From assembly GCA_021814735.1 (NCBI GenBank), contig JAKAHX010000133.1, positions 1-5,696 on the forward strand: DNA of 5,696 nt, in the 5' to 3' direction. Shown piece after piece: positions 1-5,692 of the stretch (position 1 is its first letter; each line of letters opens with the position of its first letter). The position numbers and the translations under genes are program-made. The notes beneath the pieces are model-generated. The model saw only the letters and a list, made by a program, of their open reading frames with translations. It was not told the origin of the DNA and made no database searches. This DNA comes from Chloroflexota bacterium (GTDB taxonomy: Bacteria > Chloroflexota > Limnocylindria > Limnocylindrales > CSP1-4).

Positions 1-479
1 ACTCGCTGGTGGTGGTGCTGGCGCGGGCCTTCTACGCCGACCACGAGACCCGCATCCCGGTCGCGGCGGCGCTCGTCGCGGTGGCGATCAACGTGATCGT
101 CTCCGTGGGGACGGTCGGATCGCTCGGTCTGCGCGGGCTCGCGCTGGGGATCGCGATCGGCGCCTGGGTGGAGGCAGCCCTGCTGACGGTCCTGCTTGCG
201 CGCCGGACGGAGAACCTGGACCTGCCCCGGCTGGTACTGGCGGCGGTGCTCTTCGCGGCGGGCTCGCTGTTGGCGGCTCTGGCCGCGGCGTGGGTGCTGG
301 GGTCGCTGGTGGGGTTCCTCGGCGCGACGCCCGGCCGGCTGCTGGTGCTGGTGGAACTGGTCCTCGCCACGGCAGCCGGCGCAGGGGTCTACGCGGCCTG
401 GTGCTTCGTGACCAGGGTCCCGGAGCTCCCCGATTCGATCCGGCTGCTGCGCGACTCGCTGGGCCGGAGGCTCGCCTGA
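1..479 (+). CDS. murJ: MurJ (MviN) lipid II flippase, C-terminal part (5' end outside window)
   Basis: This is the last ~158 residues of an integral membrane protein; the reading frame enters at base 3 and ends at TGA 477-479. It opens with ARAFYADHETRIPV, which matches the conserved MurJ/MviN stretch 'RAFYA..DTRTP' that precedes the last transmembrane helices. Four hydrophobic segments follow, at about residues 20-39, 45-66, 77-100 and 112-136 of the visible part, as expected for TM11-14 of this 14-helix MOP-superfamily flippase. A short basic cytoplasmic tail ends RLLRDSLGRRLA. MurJ moves lipid II from the inner to the outer face of the cytoplasmic membrane. Its stop lies one base before the next start, so it is very likely cotranscribed with the Fem gene downstream. 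Another MOP-family exporter (polysaccharide type) is the main alternative, but the RAFYA motif and the murE/fem neighbours favour MurJ. Confidence 0.87.
   Translation, partial: SLVVVLARAFYADHETRIPVAAALVAVAINVIVSVGTVGSLGLRGLALGIAIGAWVEAALLTVLLARRTENLDLPRLVLAAVLFAAGSLLAALAAAWVLGSLVGFLGATPGRLLVLVELVLATAAGAGVYAAWCFVTRVPELPDSIRLLRDSLGRRLA
466..470 (+). promoter_or_regulatory. Shine-Dalgarno site for Fem-1
   Basis: GGAGG lies inside the last codons of murJ, 10 bases before the GTG at 481. The spacing is a little long but usable, and it favours GTG 481 over the in-frame ATG at 502. Confidence 0.5.
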
Positions 480-480
480 C

Positions 481-1536
481 GTGGCCCGGCACGCCGTCGC
501 CATGCCCCCGTTCGCAGCGGATCCCGCCGCCTGGGACGCGTTCGTGGCGTCCAGTCCGCTCTCGCCGTACCTGCAGGCGACGCCCTGGGCCGAGGTGAAG
601 GCCCGCAACGGCTGGGGCGTGCGGCGCGTGGCGGTGGGCAGGGGCGAGCGCGTGCTCGGCTGCCAGCTGCTGCTCCACCGGTTTGGTCCGCTGCCCTGGT
701 CGGTGGGCTACGCGCCCCGCGGCCCGGTGGGCCCGGCGCTCGACCGCGAGCTGGTCCTCGACTGGACGGATGCGCTGCGCTCCGTGGCGCGCCGGGAGCG
801 GGTCAGCCACGTGGTGATCGATCCGGAGATCGAGGCGGGCGGCCCGGAGCTCGAGTGGTTCCTGGAGGCCGGGTGGCAGGCCTGCCCGTCGCCGCAGCCG
901 TCCAGGTCGCGCTGGATCGACCTCCGCACGGACGAGGAACGGCTGTGGGGCGACCTGCGCGCCAAGTGGCGGCAGTACGTGCAGAAGGCGCGTCGTGCCG
1001 GGATCGTGGTGGTCGAGGCCGGGACCGAGGGGCTCGACGAGTTCTACGCGATCTACGTGGAGACCGCGCTGCGCGCGGGGTTCCCGTACCGCACCGCGGC
1101 GACATACCGGGCCGTCTACGAGGCGTACGCGGCGCACGGCCGTGCACGACTGCTGCTCGCACGGGACCCGGCCGGCTCCGCCCAGGCCGCGCTGATGCTG
1201 GTGGGGTGGGGCCGGCGCGTGGTGGAACCCTACGGGGGCATGACCCAACGGGGAGCCGAGTCGCGCGCCAACTACCTCCTCAAGTGGGAGGCGATCCGCG
1301 CGTCGCGCGAGGCGGGCTACGCGATCTACGACCTGTGGGGGCTCTCCCATGCCGGCATCGAGCACTTCAAGGCCGGCTTTGGCGGGCGGGAGGTGCGGTA
1401 CGTGGGGGGTCTCCGGCTGGACGTCCGGCCGCTCGTGCGCCACGCGGTGGAGGCCGCGCAGGCGGCGCGCGTCCTGGTGGCCCGGCGGCGCCTCACGCGG
1501 GAGCGGCGCGGTGTCACCCCGGGGGAGGATCCGTGA
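481..1536 (+). CDS. FemX/FemAB-family peptidoglycan bridge aminoacyltransferase (Fem-1)
   Basis: A 351-residue soluble protein of the Fem family, which transfers an amino acid from aminoacyl-tRNA to the side-chain amine of stem residue 3 of lipid II or UDP-MurNAc-pentapeptide at the inner membrane face. It has the two-GNAT-fold layout without the long coiled-coil arm of staphylococcal FemA, and its size matches the single-residue-adding FemX of Weissella (about 335 aa). Landmarks: AAWDAFVASSP (16-26), YAPRGPV (77-83), the domain-2 entry LRAKWRQYVQKARRAG (159-174), SRANYLLKWEAIR (261-273), YDLWG (283-287) and HFKAGFGG (295-302). The C-terminal helix (about 313-346) is rich in Ala and Arg and could lie on the membrane; that is inference. 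GTG 481 is chosen for the GGAGG upstream and the one-base gap to murJ; ATG 502 is possible. The family is clear; the added amino acid (Gly, Ala, Ser) is not readable. Confidence 0.88.
   Translation: MARHAVAMPPFAADPAAWDAFVASSPLSPYLQATPWAEVKARNGWGVRRVAVGRGERVLGCQLLLHRFGPLPWSVGYAPRGPVGPALDRELVLDWTDALRSVARRERVSHVVIDPEIEAGGPELEWFLEAGWQACPSPQPSRSRWIDLRTDEERLWGDLRAKWRQYVQKARRAGIVVVEAGTEGLDEFYAIYVETALRAGFPYRTAATYRAVYEAYAAHGRARLLLARDPAGSAQAALMLVGWGRRVVEPYGGMTQRGAESRANYLLKWEAIRASREAGYAIYDLWGLSHAGIEHFKAGFGGREVRYVGGLRLDVRPLVRHAVEAAQAARVLVARRRLTRERRGVTPGEDP
1521..1528 (+). promoter_or_regulatory. Possible Shine-Dalgarno site for an upstream murE start (GTG 1533)
   Basis: GGGGGAGG ends 4 bases before GTG 1533, which overlaps the Fem-1 stop as GTGA. 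If used, murE would be translationally coupled to Fem-1 and gain 23 N-terminal residues. A GTGA overlap is easily produced by chance where codons usually end in G, so this is only moderate evidence. Confidence 0.4.
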
Positions 1537-1589
1537 CGCGCGGGCCGGGACCTGGCGACCTCGGCGAGGGAACGCCGGACGGCGGTGGA

Positions 1590-1595
1590 TACGAT
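1590..1595 (+). promoter_or_regulatory. -10-like box (TACGAT) positioned for a leaderless murE transcript
   Basis: TACGAT fits TAnnnT and lies exactly 6 bases before GTG 1602, the spacing at which transcription would begin at the start codon. Leaderless genes with this layout are well known in high-GC bacteria such as actinobacteria and Deinococcus. No TTGACA-like -35 is visible at the usual distance. Confidence 0.42.
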
Positions 1596-1601
1596 TCCGC
1601 C

Positions 1602-3203
1602 GTGGACTCCGGGGGACGGCCCTTGGCCGAACTGGTGGCGCTGCTGGCGCAGCGGGGCAACCTGCTGGCCGTCGTGCCGGGTGGCGTGGACCCCGCCCTG
1701 GTCGCCGTCGCGCGGGTGGACTACGACTCGCGGCGTGTCCGTCCCGGGAGCCTCTTCGTGGCCATCCCGGGCGCCCGTGCCGATGGTCACGCCTTCGTTC
1801 CGCAGGCGCTGGCCGCGGGCGCGGCGGCCGTGATGGTCGAGCGGGCGGCGGACGCGACGGGCGTCCCGCAACTGGTGGTGCGGTCGGCACGTCCCGCGCT
1901 TGCCATCGCGGCGGCCTGGCTGTCGGGGTTCCCCAGCCACCGCCTGGGGATCGTCGGGATCACCGGCACCGACGGCAAGACCACCACCGCGTTCCTCTCG
2001 CGTGCCGTGCTGCAGGCGGCGGGATTCCCCTGCGGCCTCACCGGGACGGTGACCACCGTGGCCGGCGGACGGCCCTGGGGCGGGCCGACGCGCGCGACCA
2101 CGCCCGAGGCTCCCGAGCTGCAGGCGGCGCTGGCCGCCATGGTGGCCGCGGGAGACCGGTTCGCCGTCGTCGAGTCGACCTCGCACGGGCTCGCGCAGGA
2201 CCGCGTGGGCGAGGTGGCCTACGACGTCGCGGTCATCACCAACCTGACCCACGAACACCTCGAGTTCCATGGCACGCACGAGGCGTATCGGGCGGCCAAG
2301 CGGCGGCTCTTCGAGGCCCTGGCCGTCGGGGATCGCAACCCGGACAAGGGCTGGGGCAAGACGGGCGTGGTGAACCTGGACGACCAGTGGGCGCCGGAGT
2401 TCGCCGAGGCGACCCGGGCCGCGGGAGCGCGGCTGGTGACCTACGGTCGGGCATCCGCCGCGGACGTCCGGCTCGTCGACGCGCGGGAGGAGGAGCACGG
2501 CCTGTCGCTGCAGGTGGCGACGGGCCGCTGGAGCGGGCCGGTCGAGCTCCGCCTGTCCGGCGCGTTCAACGCCCACAACGCCCTGGCGGCGATCGCGGTC
2601 GGCGAGGCGCTGGCGCTGGACCCGGCGGCGGTCCGAGCCGGGTTGGCGTCCGTGGGGCGCGTGGCTGGTCGCATGGAGCGGGTCCCGACGCGGCTCCCGT
2701 TCACCGTCATCGTCGATTACGCCCACACGCCCAACGCGCTCGAACTGGTCCTGGGCGAGCTGGCCCCCCGCGCGGCCGCGGCGGGCGGGAAGCTGGTGGT
2801 GGTGTTCGGGTCGGCCGGGGAACGGGACCGTATCAAGCGCCCACTGATGGGGCGGATCGCCGGCGAACGGTGCGGATTGGTGGTGGTGACGGACGAGGAT
2901 CCCCGCGGCGAGGACCGCGAGCAGATCCTGGAGGAGATCGCCGCGGGCGCCACGGCGGCGGGCCGGGTGCCGGGGCGCGACCTGCTGCTGATCCCCGACC
3001 GGGCGCAGGCGATCCGGGCCGCGCTCGAGCGGGCCGCCCCGGGCGACGTGGTCCTCCTGGCCGGCAAGGGACACGAGTCGAGCATCGAGATGGCCGACGG
3101 GCCACGCGCCTGGGACGAGCGCGCCGTGGCGGCGGGGATCCTGGCGGAACTCGAGGCGGAACGCGGCGTGCCACCGTCCACGCCCGGCCGCACCGCCCCG
3201 TGA
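1602..3203 (+). CDS. murE: MurE, UDP-MurNAc-L-Ala-D-Glu : diamino acid ligase
   Basis: Cytoplasmic ATP-dependent ligase that adds the diamino acid at stem position 3 to UDP-MurNAc-L-Ala-D-Glu. From GTG 1602 it has 533 residues (MurE is usually about 490-510). Domain 1 holds YDSRRVRPGSLFVAIPG (41-57). The ATP site is GITGTDGKTTT (119-129). ESTSHGLAQDRV (191-202) and NLTHEHLEFHG (214-224) are Mur-ligase motifs, and AAKRRLF (231-237) carries the lysine that is carbamylated in the family. Then come FNAHN (322-326), VDYAHTPNAL (371-380), GSAGERDRIKRPLMG (403-417), TDEDPRGED (430-438) at the diamino-acid-recognition site, and AGKGHE (487-492). Start choice: 1602 puts LAELVALL near residue 8 as in relatives and follows a TACGAT box. 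GTG 1533 would add a Gly/Pro-rich, unconserved 23-residue leader with more A/T third positions (6 of 23) than the gene body. Residue 3 could be DAP, Orn or Lys: the motif is EDPR rather than the DNPR of E. coli MurE. Confidence 0.93.
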   Translation: MDSGGRPLAELVALLAQRGNLLAVVPGGVDPALVAVARVDYDSRRVRPGSLFVAIPGARADGHAFVPQALAAGAAAVMVERAADATGVPQLVVRSARPALAIAAAWLSGFPSHRLGIVGITGTDGKTTTAFLSRAVLQAAGFPCGLTGTVTTVAGGRPWGGPTRATTPEAPELQAALAAMVAAGDRFAVVESTSHGLAQDRVGEVAYDVAVITNLTHEHLEFHGTHEAYRAAKRRLFEALAVGDRNPDKGWGKTGVVNLDDQWAPEFAEATRAAGARLVTYGRASAADVRLVDAREEEHGLSLQVATGRWSGPVELRLSGAFNAHNALAAIAVGEALALDPAAVRAGLASVGRVAGRMERVPTRLPFTVIVDYAHTPNALELVLGELAPRAAAAGGKLVVVFGSAGERDRIKRPLMGRIAGERCGLVVVTDEDPRGEDREQILEEIAAGATAAGRVPGRDLLLIPDRAQAIRAALERAAPGDVVLLAGKGHESSIEMADGPRAWDERAVAAGILAELEAERGVPPSTPGRTAP

Positions 3204-4294
3204 CGGCGCGGGCCACCGACACCGCCGGCGGTCCGTCGGGGGCGGTCACCGCGCGCGCCGCGATGGCCACGGATCGAGCGGCGTGGGATGCGTTCGTCGC
3301 GGCGCTGCCGGCGGCGGACCCGCTGCAGGCATGGGGCTGGGGCGACGTGGCGGCCACGGGTGGCGAGCGACCTGCCCGCCTGTTCGCGATCGACGACGCG
3401 GGACGAGTCCGGGGTGTCGCCCAGGCGCTCGTCCGCGACGCGGCAGCCGGGCGCCGCGTCCTCTACGTTCCCCACGGTCCCGCGTGGGATGCGCGGGCCG
3501 ACGACGCTCCCGCCGTGCTCGAGGTGCTGCTGGGCGGCCTGCGTGCCCTGGGACGCGCGGAGCGCGGGATCGTCCTCAAGCTCGACCCGCGCGCGACGCC
3601 GGACCTCGGCGCGGCGGAACTGGAGCGGATCCTGCGGGGACAGGGCCTGCGACCGGCCCGCGCCGACCTGCAGGCGCGCACCACGCGGATCCTGGACCTG
3701 CGCCCGGGACGCGACGCGCTGCTGGCCGGGCTGGAGAAGGACACCCGCAACCTGGTGCGACGCGCGGCGCGCGAGGGCGTGGCCACGCGGGTCGTGCGCC
3801 ACGCGGACCCTGCCGAGTACGCCGCCTTCGCTGCCCTCCTGGCGGCCACCGGGGCCAGGGCGGGATTCCGGGTGCGGCCCCGGGAGGCGCTCGAGACGAT
3901 CGCGCGCGAGTTCGCCCCGGGCGGTGACGCGTACCTGGTGCTCGCCGAACACGGCGGCAGGAACATTGCCGGGTGCCTTGTGCTGGCGGTCGGGACGCGG
4001 GCCTTCTACCTCTACGCGGCCTCGCTGCGGGAGCCGGCACTGCGCCACGCGGCGGGACCGTACGCGGTCCTTTGGGCCGCGATCGAGGCCCTGGTCGCGG
4101 ACGGCCGGGAGAGCCTGGACCTGTGGGGGGTGGCGGAGCGGGACGACCCGGCCGCGGAGGCGTCCTGGGCGGGGTTCAGTCTCTTCAAGCGGGGGTTCGG
4201 CGGGGCCCCGCTGCGCCACCCGGGGACGTTCGACATGATCCTCTCCCCGGCCTGGTACGCGGTGCGGGACCTGCGCGAGCGGCTGGGGCGCTGA
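3200..4294 (+). CDS. FemX/FemAB-family aminoacyltransferase, divergent paralog (Fem-2)
   Basis: A 364-residue member of the same tRNA-dependent ligase family as Fem-1. It aligns with Fem-1 from the N-terminus: TDRAAWDAFVAALP (24-37) matches the AAWDAFVASSP block, YVPHGPA (89-95) the YAPRGPV block, LEKDTRNLVRRAAREG (178-193) the domain-2 entry, LDLWG (306-310) the YDLWG strand, and LFKRGFGG (328-335) the C-terminal signature. It differs at the ANYLLKWE position, where it reads AAGPYAVLWAAIE (284-296), losing the Asn but keeping the Trp. No coiled-coil arm or membrane helix is seen. GTG 3200 overlaps the murE stop as GTGA, implying translational coupling, although no Shine-Dalgarno site is visible. 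Third-position GC remains high through the first 21 codons, which supports this start; ATG 3263 is the alternative and would sit just before the conserved block. The role is probably a second or variant step in branch addition; a degenerate or regulatory copy cannot be excluded. Confidence 0.85.
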   Translation: MTARATDTAGGPSGAVTARAAMATDRAAWDAFVAALPAADPLQAWGWGDVAATGGERPARLFAIDDAGRVRGVAQALVRDAAAGRRVLYVPHGPAWDARADDAPAVLEVLLGGLRALGRAERGIVLKLDPRATPDLGAAELERILRGQGLRPARADLQARTTRILDLRPGRDALLAGLEKDTRNLVRRAAREGVATRVVRHADPAEYAAFAALLAATGARAGFRVRPREALETIAREFAPGGDAYLVLAEHGGRNIAGCLVLAVGTRAFYLYAASLREPALRHAAGPYAVLWAAIEALVADGRESLDLWGVAERDDPAAEASWAGFSLFKRGFGGAPLRHPGTFDMILSPAWYAVRDLRERLGR

Positions 4295-4330
4295 CGGGCT
4301 CGCCGAGTCGCGCGGCCCGCCCGGCCCAGC

Positions 4331-4371
4331 CGAGGGGCTTGGAGGCGCCGGGTCGATACCGCCGGCCAGCC
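4331..4371 (+). other. Imperfect GC hairpin in the Fem-2/Fem-3 gap
   Basis: Within the 102-base gap, GGCT-t-GG-a-GGCG (4336-4347) can pair with CGCC-gg-CC-AGCC (4360-4371), giving about 10 base pairs broken by small bulges. No T-run follows, so it is not a standard intrinsic terminator. In DNA this GC-rich such pairing can be chance. The rest of the gap holds only the TATCAT box. Confidence 0.2.
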
Positions 4372-4383
4372 CGCGGCCGCGCG

Positions 4384-4389
4384 TATCAT
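4384..4389 (+). promoter_or_regulatory. -10-like box (TATCAT) for a leaderless Fem-3 transcript
   Basis: TATCAT matches the -10 consensus TATAAT at 5 of 6 positions and stands out in the surrounding GC-only sequence. It ends 7 bases before GTG 4397, so transcription would begin at or next to the start codon. No Shine-Dalgarno site precedes that GTG, as expected for a leaderless message. No clear -35 is seen at 16-18 bases upstream. This suggests Fem-3 has its own promoter, separate from the murJ-Fem-2 unit. Confidence 0.6.
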
Positions 4390-4396
4390 CGCCGGC

Positions 4397-5563
4397 GTGT
4401 CCGCCAGCGCTGCTCCCCGCGACACCTCGTTCCCGGGCCCGGCCACGAGCGCCGGGGCCGACACGGGGGAGCACCTGGACCCGGCCCAGGTCCGCGTGAT
4501 CGACGCCACGGCGTGGGAGCCCGACCGCTGGGACGCGCTGGCAGCCCGATCGCCGGAGGGCGAGGCGTTCCAGTCCCATGCCTGGGGCGCCAGCAAGGAG
4601 CGGCTGGGCTGGCGGCCCCTGCGCGTCGTGATCGAGCTCGCCGGGGAGCCCCGAGCGGTCGCCTCCCTGCAGGAACGCCGGATTGTCCCGAGGGTGCCCG
4701 GCCCGGCAGGTCGGTTGACCTACCTCTACGCGCCACGCGGCCCGGTGCTGCTGCGACACGATCGTGCGTCGGCGTCCGCGGCCCTGCTCGGCCTCCGCCG
4801 GGTGGCGCGGGCGCGCCGCGCCGCGGTCCTCACCGTGGACCCCGCGTGGGAGGAGCACGGCGAGCTCGCCGCCGCCCTGCCGGCGGCGGGGTACCGGCCA
4901 TCGCCCCGGGAGATCCAGGTCTCGCGCACGGCCATGCTGGTCCGCATCTGCCAGGGCGCGGAGGAGCAGCACGCGTTGCTGGGCGACAGCACGGCCCGCA
5001 ACATCAACAAGGCACGCCGGGCCGGGGTCACCGCCGAGCGGGTCACGCTCGCGGACGGCGCGGAGCGGGAGGCGGCGCTGGCGGAGTTCTGGGCGATGTT
5101 CGTCGCGACGGGGCGCCGCGAGGGGTTCATCGTGCGCGACCGCGACTACCAGCTCGCCCAGTGGCGCGCGCTCGGGGAGGCGTCGCTGGCCAGCCTCTGG
5201 TTCGCCCGCGCCGACGGCCGGCGCCAGACCGGCGTGCTCCTGCTGCACTGCGGGCGCCGGCTCGTCTCGCACCTGGCCGGGTCTCCCGACGACGCCGACC
5301 TGCGGCGCACCCGGGCCAACCACCTGCTCCAGTGGGAGATCCTCCGCTGGGGGGCCGCCCACGGGTTCGAGCAGTACGACCTCGGAGGGGTCGACACGCA
5401 GGAGGCTCCGGGCCTGCCCGCCGACGCGGCGCACCCGCTCTGGAGCCTCTACGAGTTCAAGCGCGGGTTCGGGGCGCGCGGCATCGTCTTCGTCCGCGCG
5501 CACGACCTGGCCGTGAGGCCGCTCCTCGGGACCGCCTGGCGGATCGCGCGCCGCTTCCGATGA
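4397..5563 (+). CDS. FemX/FemAB-family aminoacyltransferase (Fem-3)
   Basis: A 388-residue third paralog. The first ~32 residues are a Ser/Ala/Pro/Gly-rich, probably disordered extension with no signal-peptide character. The Fem core follows: WDALAARSPEGEAFQSHAWG (45-64), YAPRGPV (111-117, identical to the block in Fem-1), the domain-2 entry STARNINKARRAGV (198-211), TRANHLLQWEILR (305-317), YDLGG (327-331) and YEFKRGFGARG (352-362). Between YDLGG and the FKRGFG signature is a longer loop containing GVDTQEAPGLPADAAHP (331-347). The C-terminus ends in a basic stretch (WRIARRFR). The presumed reaction is transfer of an amino acid from aminoacyl-tRNA to the stem side chain, or to an earlier branch residue. 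GTG 4397 is chosen because a TATCAT box lies just upstream and the codons after it keep high third-position GC; GTG 4496 would trim to the conserved core but lacks a well-placed ribosome site. It is separated from Fem-2 by 102 bases, so it is probably transcribed on its own as well as by read-through. Confidence 0.87.
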   Translation: MSASAAPRDTSFPGPATSAGADTGEHLDPAQVRVIDATAWEPDRWDALAARSPEGEAFQSHAWGASKERLGWRPLRVVIELAGEPRAVASLQERRIVPRVPGPAGRLTYLYAPRGPVLLRHDRASASAALLGLRRVARARRAAVLTVDPAWEEHGELAAALPAAGYRPSPREIQVSRTAMLVRICQGAEEQHALLGDSTARNINKARRAGVTAERVTLADGAEREAALAEFWAMFVATGRREGFIVRDRDYQLAQWRALGEASLASLWFARADGRRQTGVLLLHCGRRLVSHLAGSPDDADLRRTRANHLLQWEILRWGAAHGFEQYDLGGVDTQEAPGLPADAAHPLWSLYEFKRGFGARGIVFVRAHDLAVRPLLGTAWRIARRFR

Positions 5564-5617
5564 GCGGGACTGTTCTCGTCCAGATACCTCCGTTACACCG
5601 GGTCTGGATGAGCGCGA

Positions 5618-5652
5618 GGGGCTGACCGGGCCGCAGACAGGCGGAGAGCCCC
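5618..5652 (+). terminator. GC hairpin downstream of Fem-3, possible terminator
   Basis: GGGGCT (5618-5623) pairs perfectly with AGCCCC (5647-5652). Inside it, CCGC (5631-5634) pairs with GCGG (5641-5644) around the loop AGACAG. A weaker inverted repeat, CCAGA/TCTGG (5580-5584 and 5603-5607), lies nearer the stop codon. Neither is followed by a T-run, so a standard rho-independent terminator is not shown. The position between two transcription units is what makes it plausible. Confidence 0.3.
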
Positions 5653-5654
5653 CG

Positions 5655-5660
5655 TACGCT
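5655..5660 (+). promoter_or_regulatory. Weak -10-like box (TACGCT) before the next gene
   Basis: TACGCT fits TAnnnT and would give a start of transcription near 5667, leaving a leader of about 26 bases that contains the strong ribosome site. A partial -35 (CAGACA, 5634-5639) lies 15 bases upstream, which is short. TATCAG at 5666 is an alternative. The evidence is weak. Confidence 0.28.
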
Positions 5661-5679
5661 GGTGGTATCAGGCATCAGC

Positions 5680-5686
5680 AAGGAGG
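5680..5686 (+). promoter_or_regulatory. Strong Shine-Dalgarno site for the gene starting at 5693
   Basis: AAGGAGG is a near-perfect complement of the 16S rRNA tail. It ends 6 bases before ATG 5693, which is ideal spacing. It is the best ribosome site in the window, in contrast to the leaderless-style start of Fem-3. Confidence 0.75.
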
Positions 5687-5692
5687 CTCCCG

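Noticed and set aside
855..1601. A long in-frame extension of murE upstream into Fem-1
   Set aside because: The frame is open by GC bias only. It overlaps Fem-1 in another frame and its residues are Gly/Arg/Ala-rich with no relation to Mur ligases. The conserved N-terminal domain begins just after 1602.
88..1890. A 600-codon open frame on the minus strand
   Set aside because: Same reason: it is antisense to murJ, Fem-1 and the start of murE, and its low-complexity Arg/Pro-rich product has no domain signature.
1349..3199. A long in-frame extension of Fem-2 upstream through murE
   Set aside because: It is antiphase to the well-supported murE and its translation is Arg/Gly-rich nonsense. Fem family similarity begins near 3263.
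4339..4389. TTGGAG (4339-4344) as a -35 for the TATCAT box
   Set aside because: The gap to TATCAT is 39 bases, far from the usual 16-18, so the two cannot form one promoter.
2717..5503. A 928-codon open frame on the minus strand
   Set aside because: It runs antisense through the 3' part of murE, Fem-2 and most of Fem-3, all of which have clear family motifs. Its translation is Arg/Pro/Gly/Ala-rich with no recognisable domain. Long antisense frames are expected when plus-strand codons end almost always in G or C.
481..5563. One fem gene broken by insertion of murE, or frameshifted copies
   Set aside because: Each of the three fem genes contains the full set of N-terminal, middle and C-terminal motifs in one uninterrupted frame, so they are complete paralogs.
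3973..5625. A 550-codon plus-strand open frame overlapping Fem-2 and Fem-3
   Set aside because: It lies in the wrong frame for both Fem genes and has no motif of any family; it is a composition shadow.
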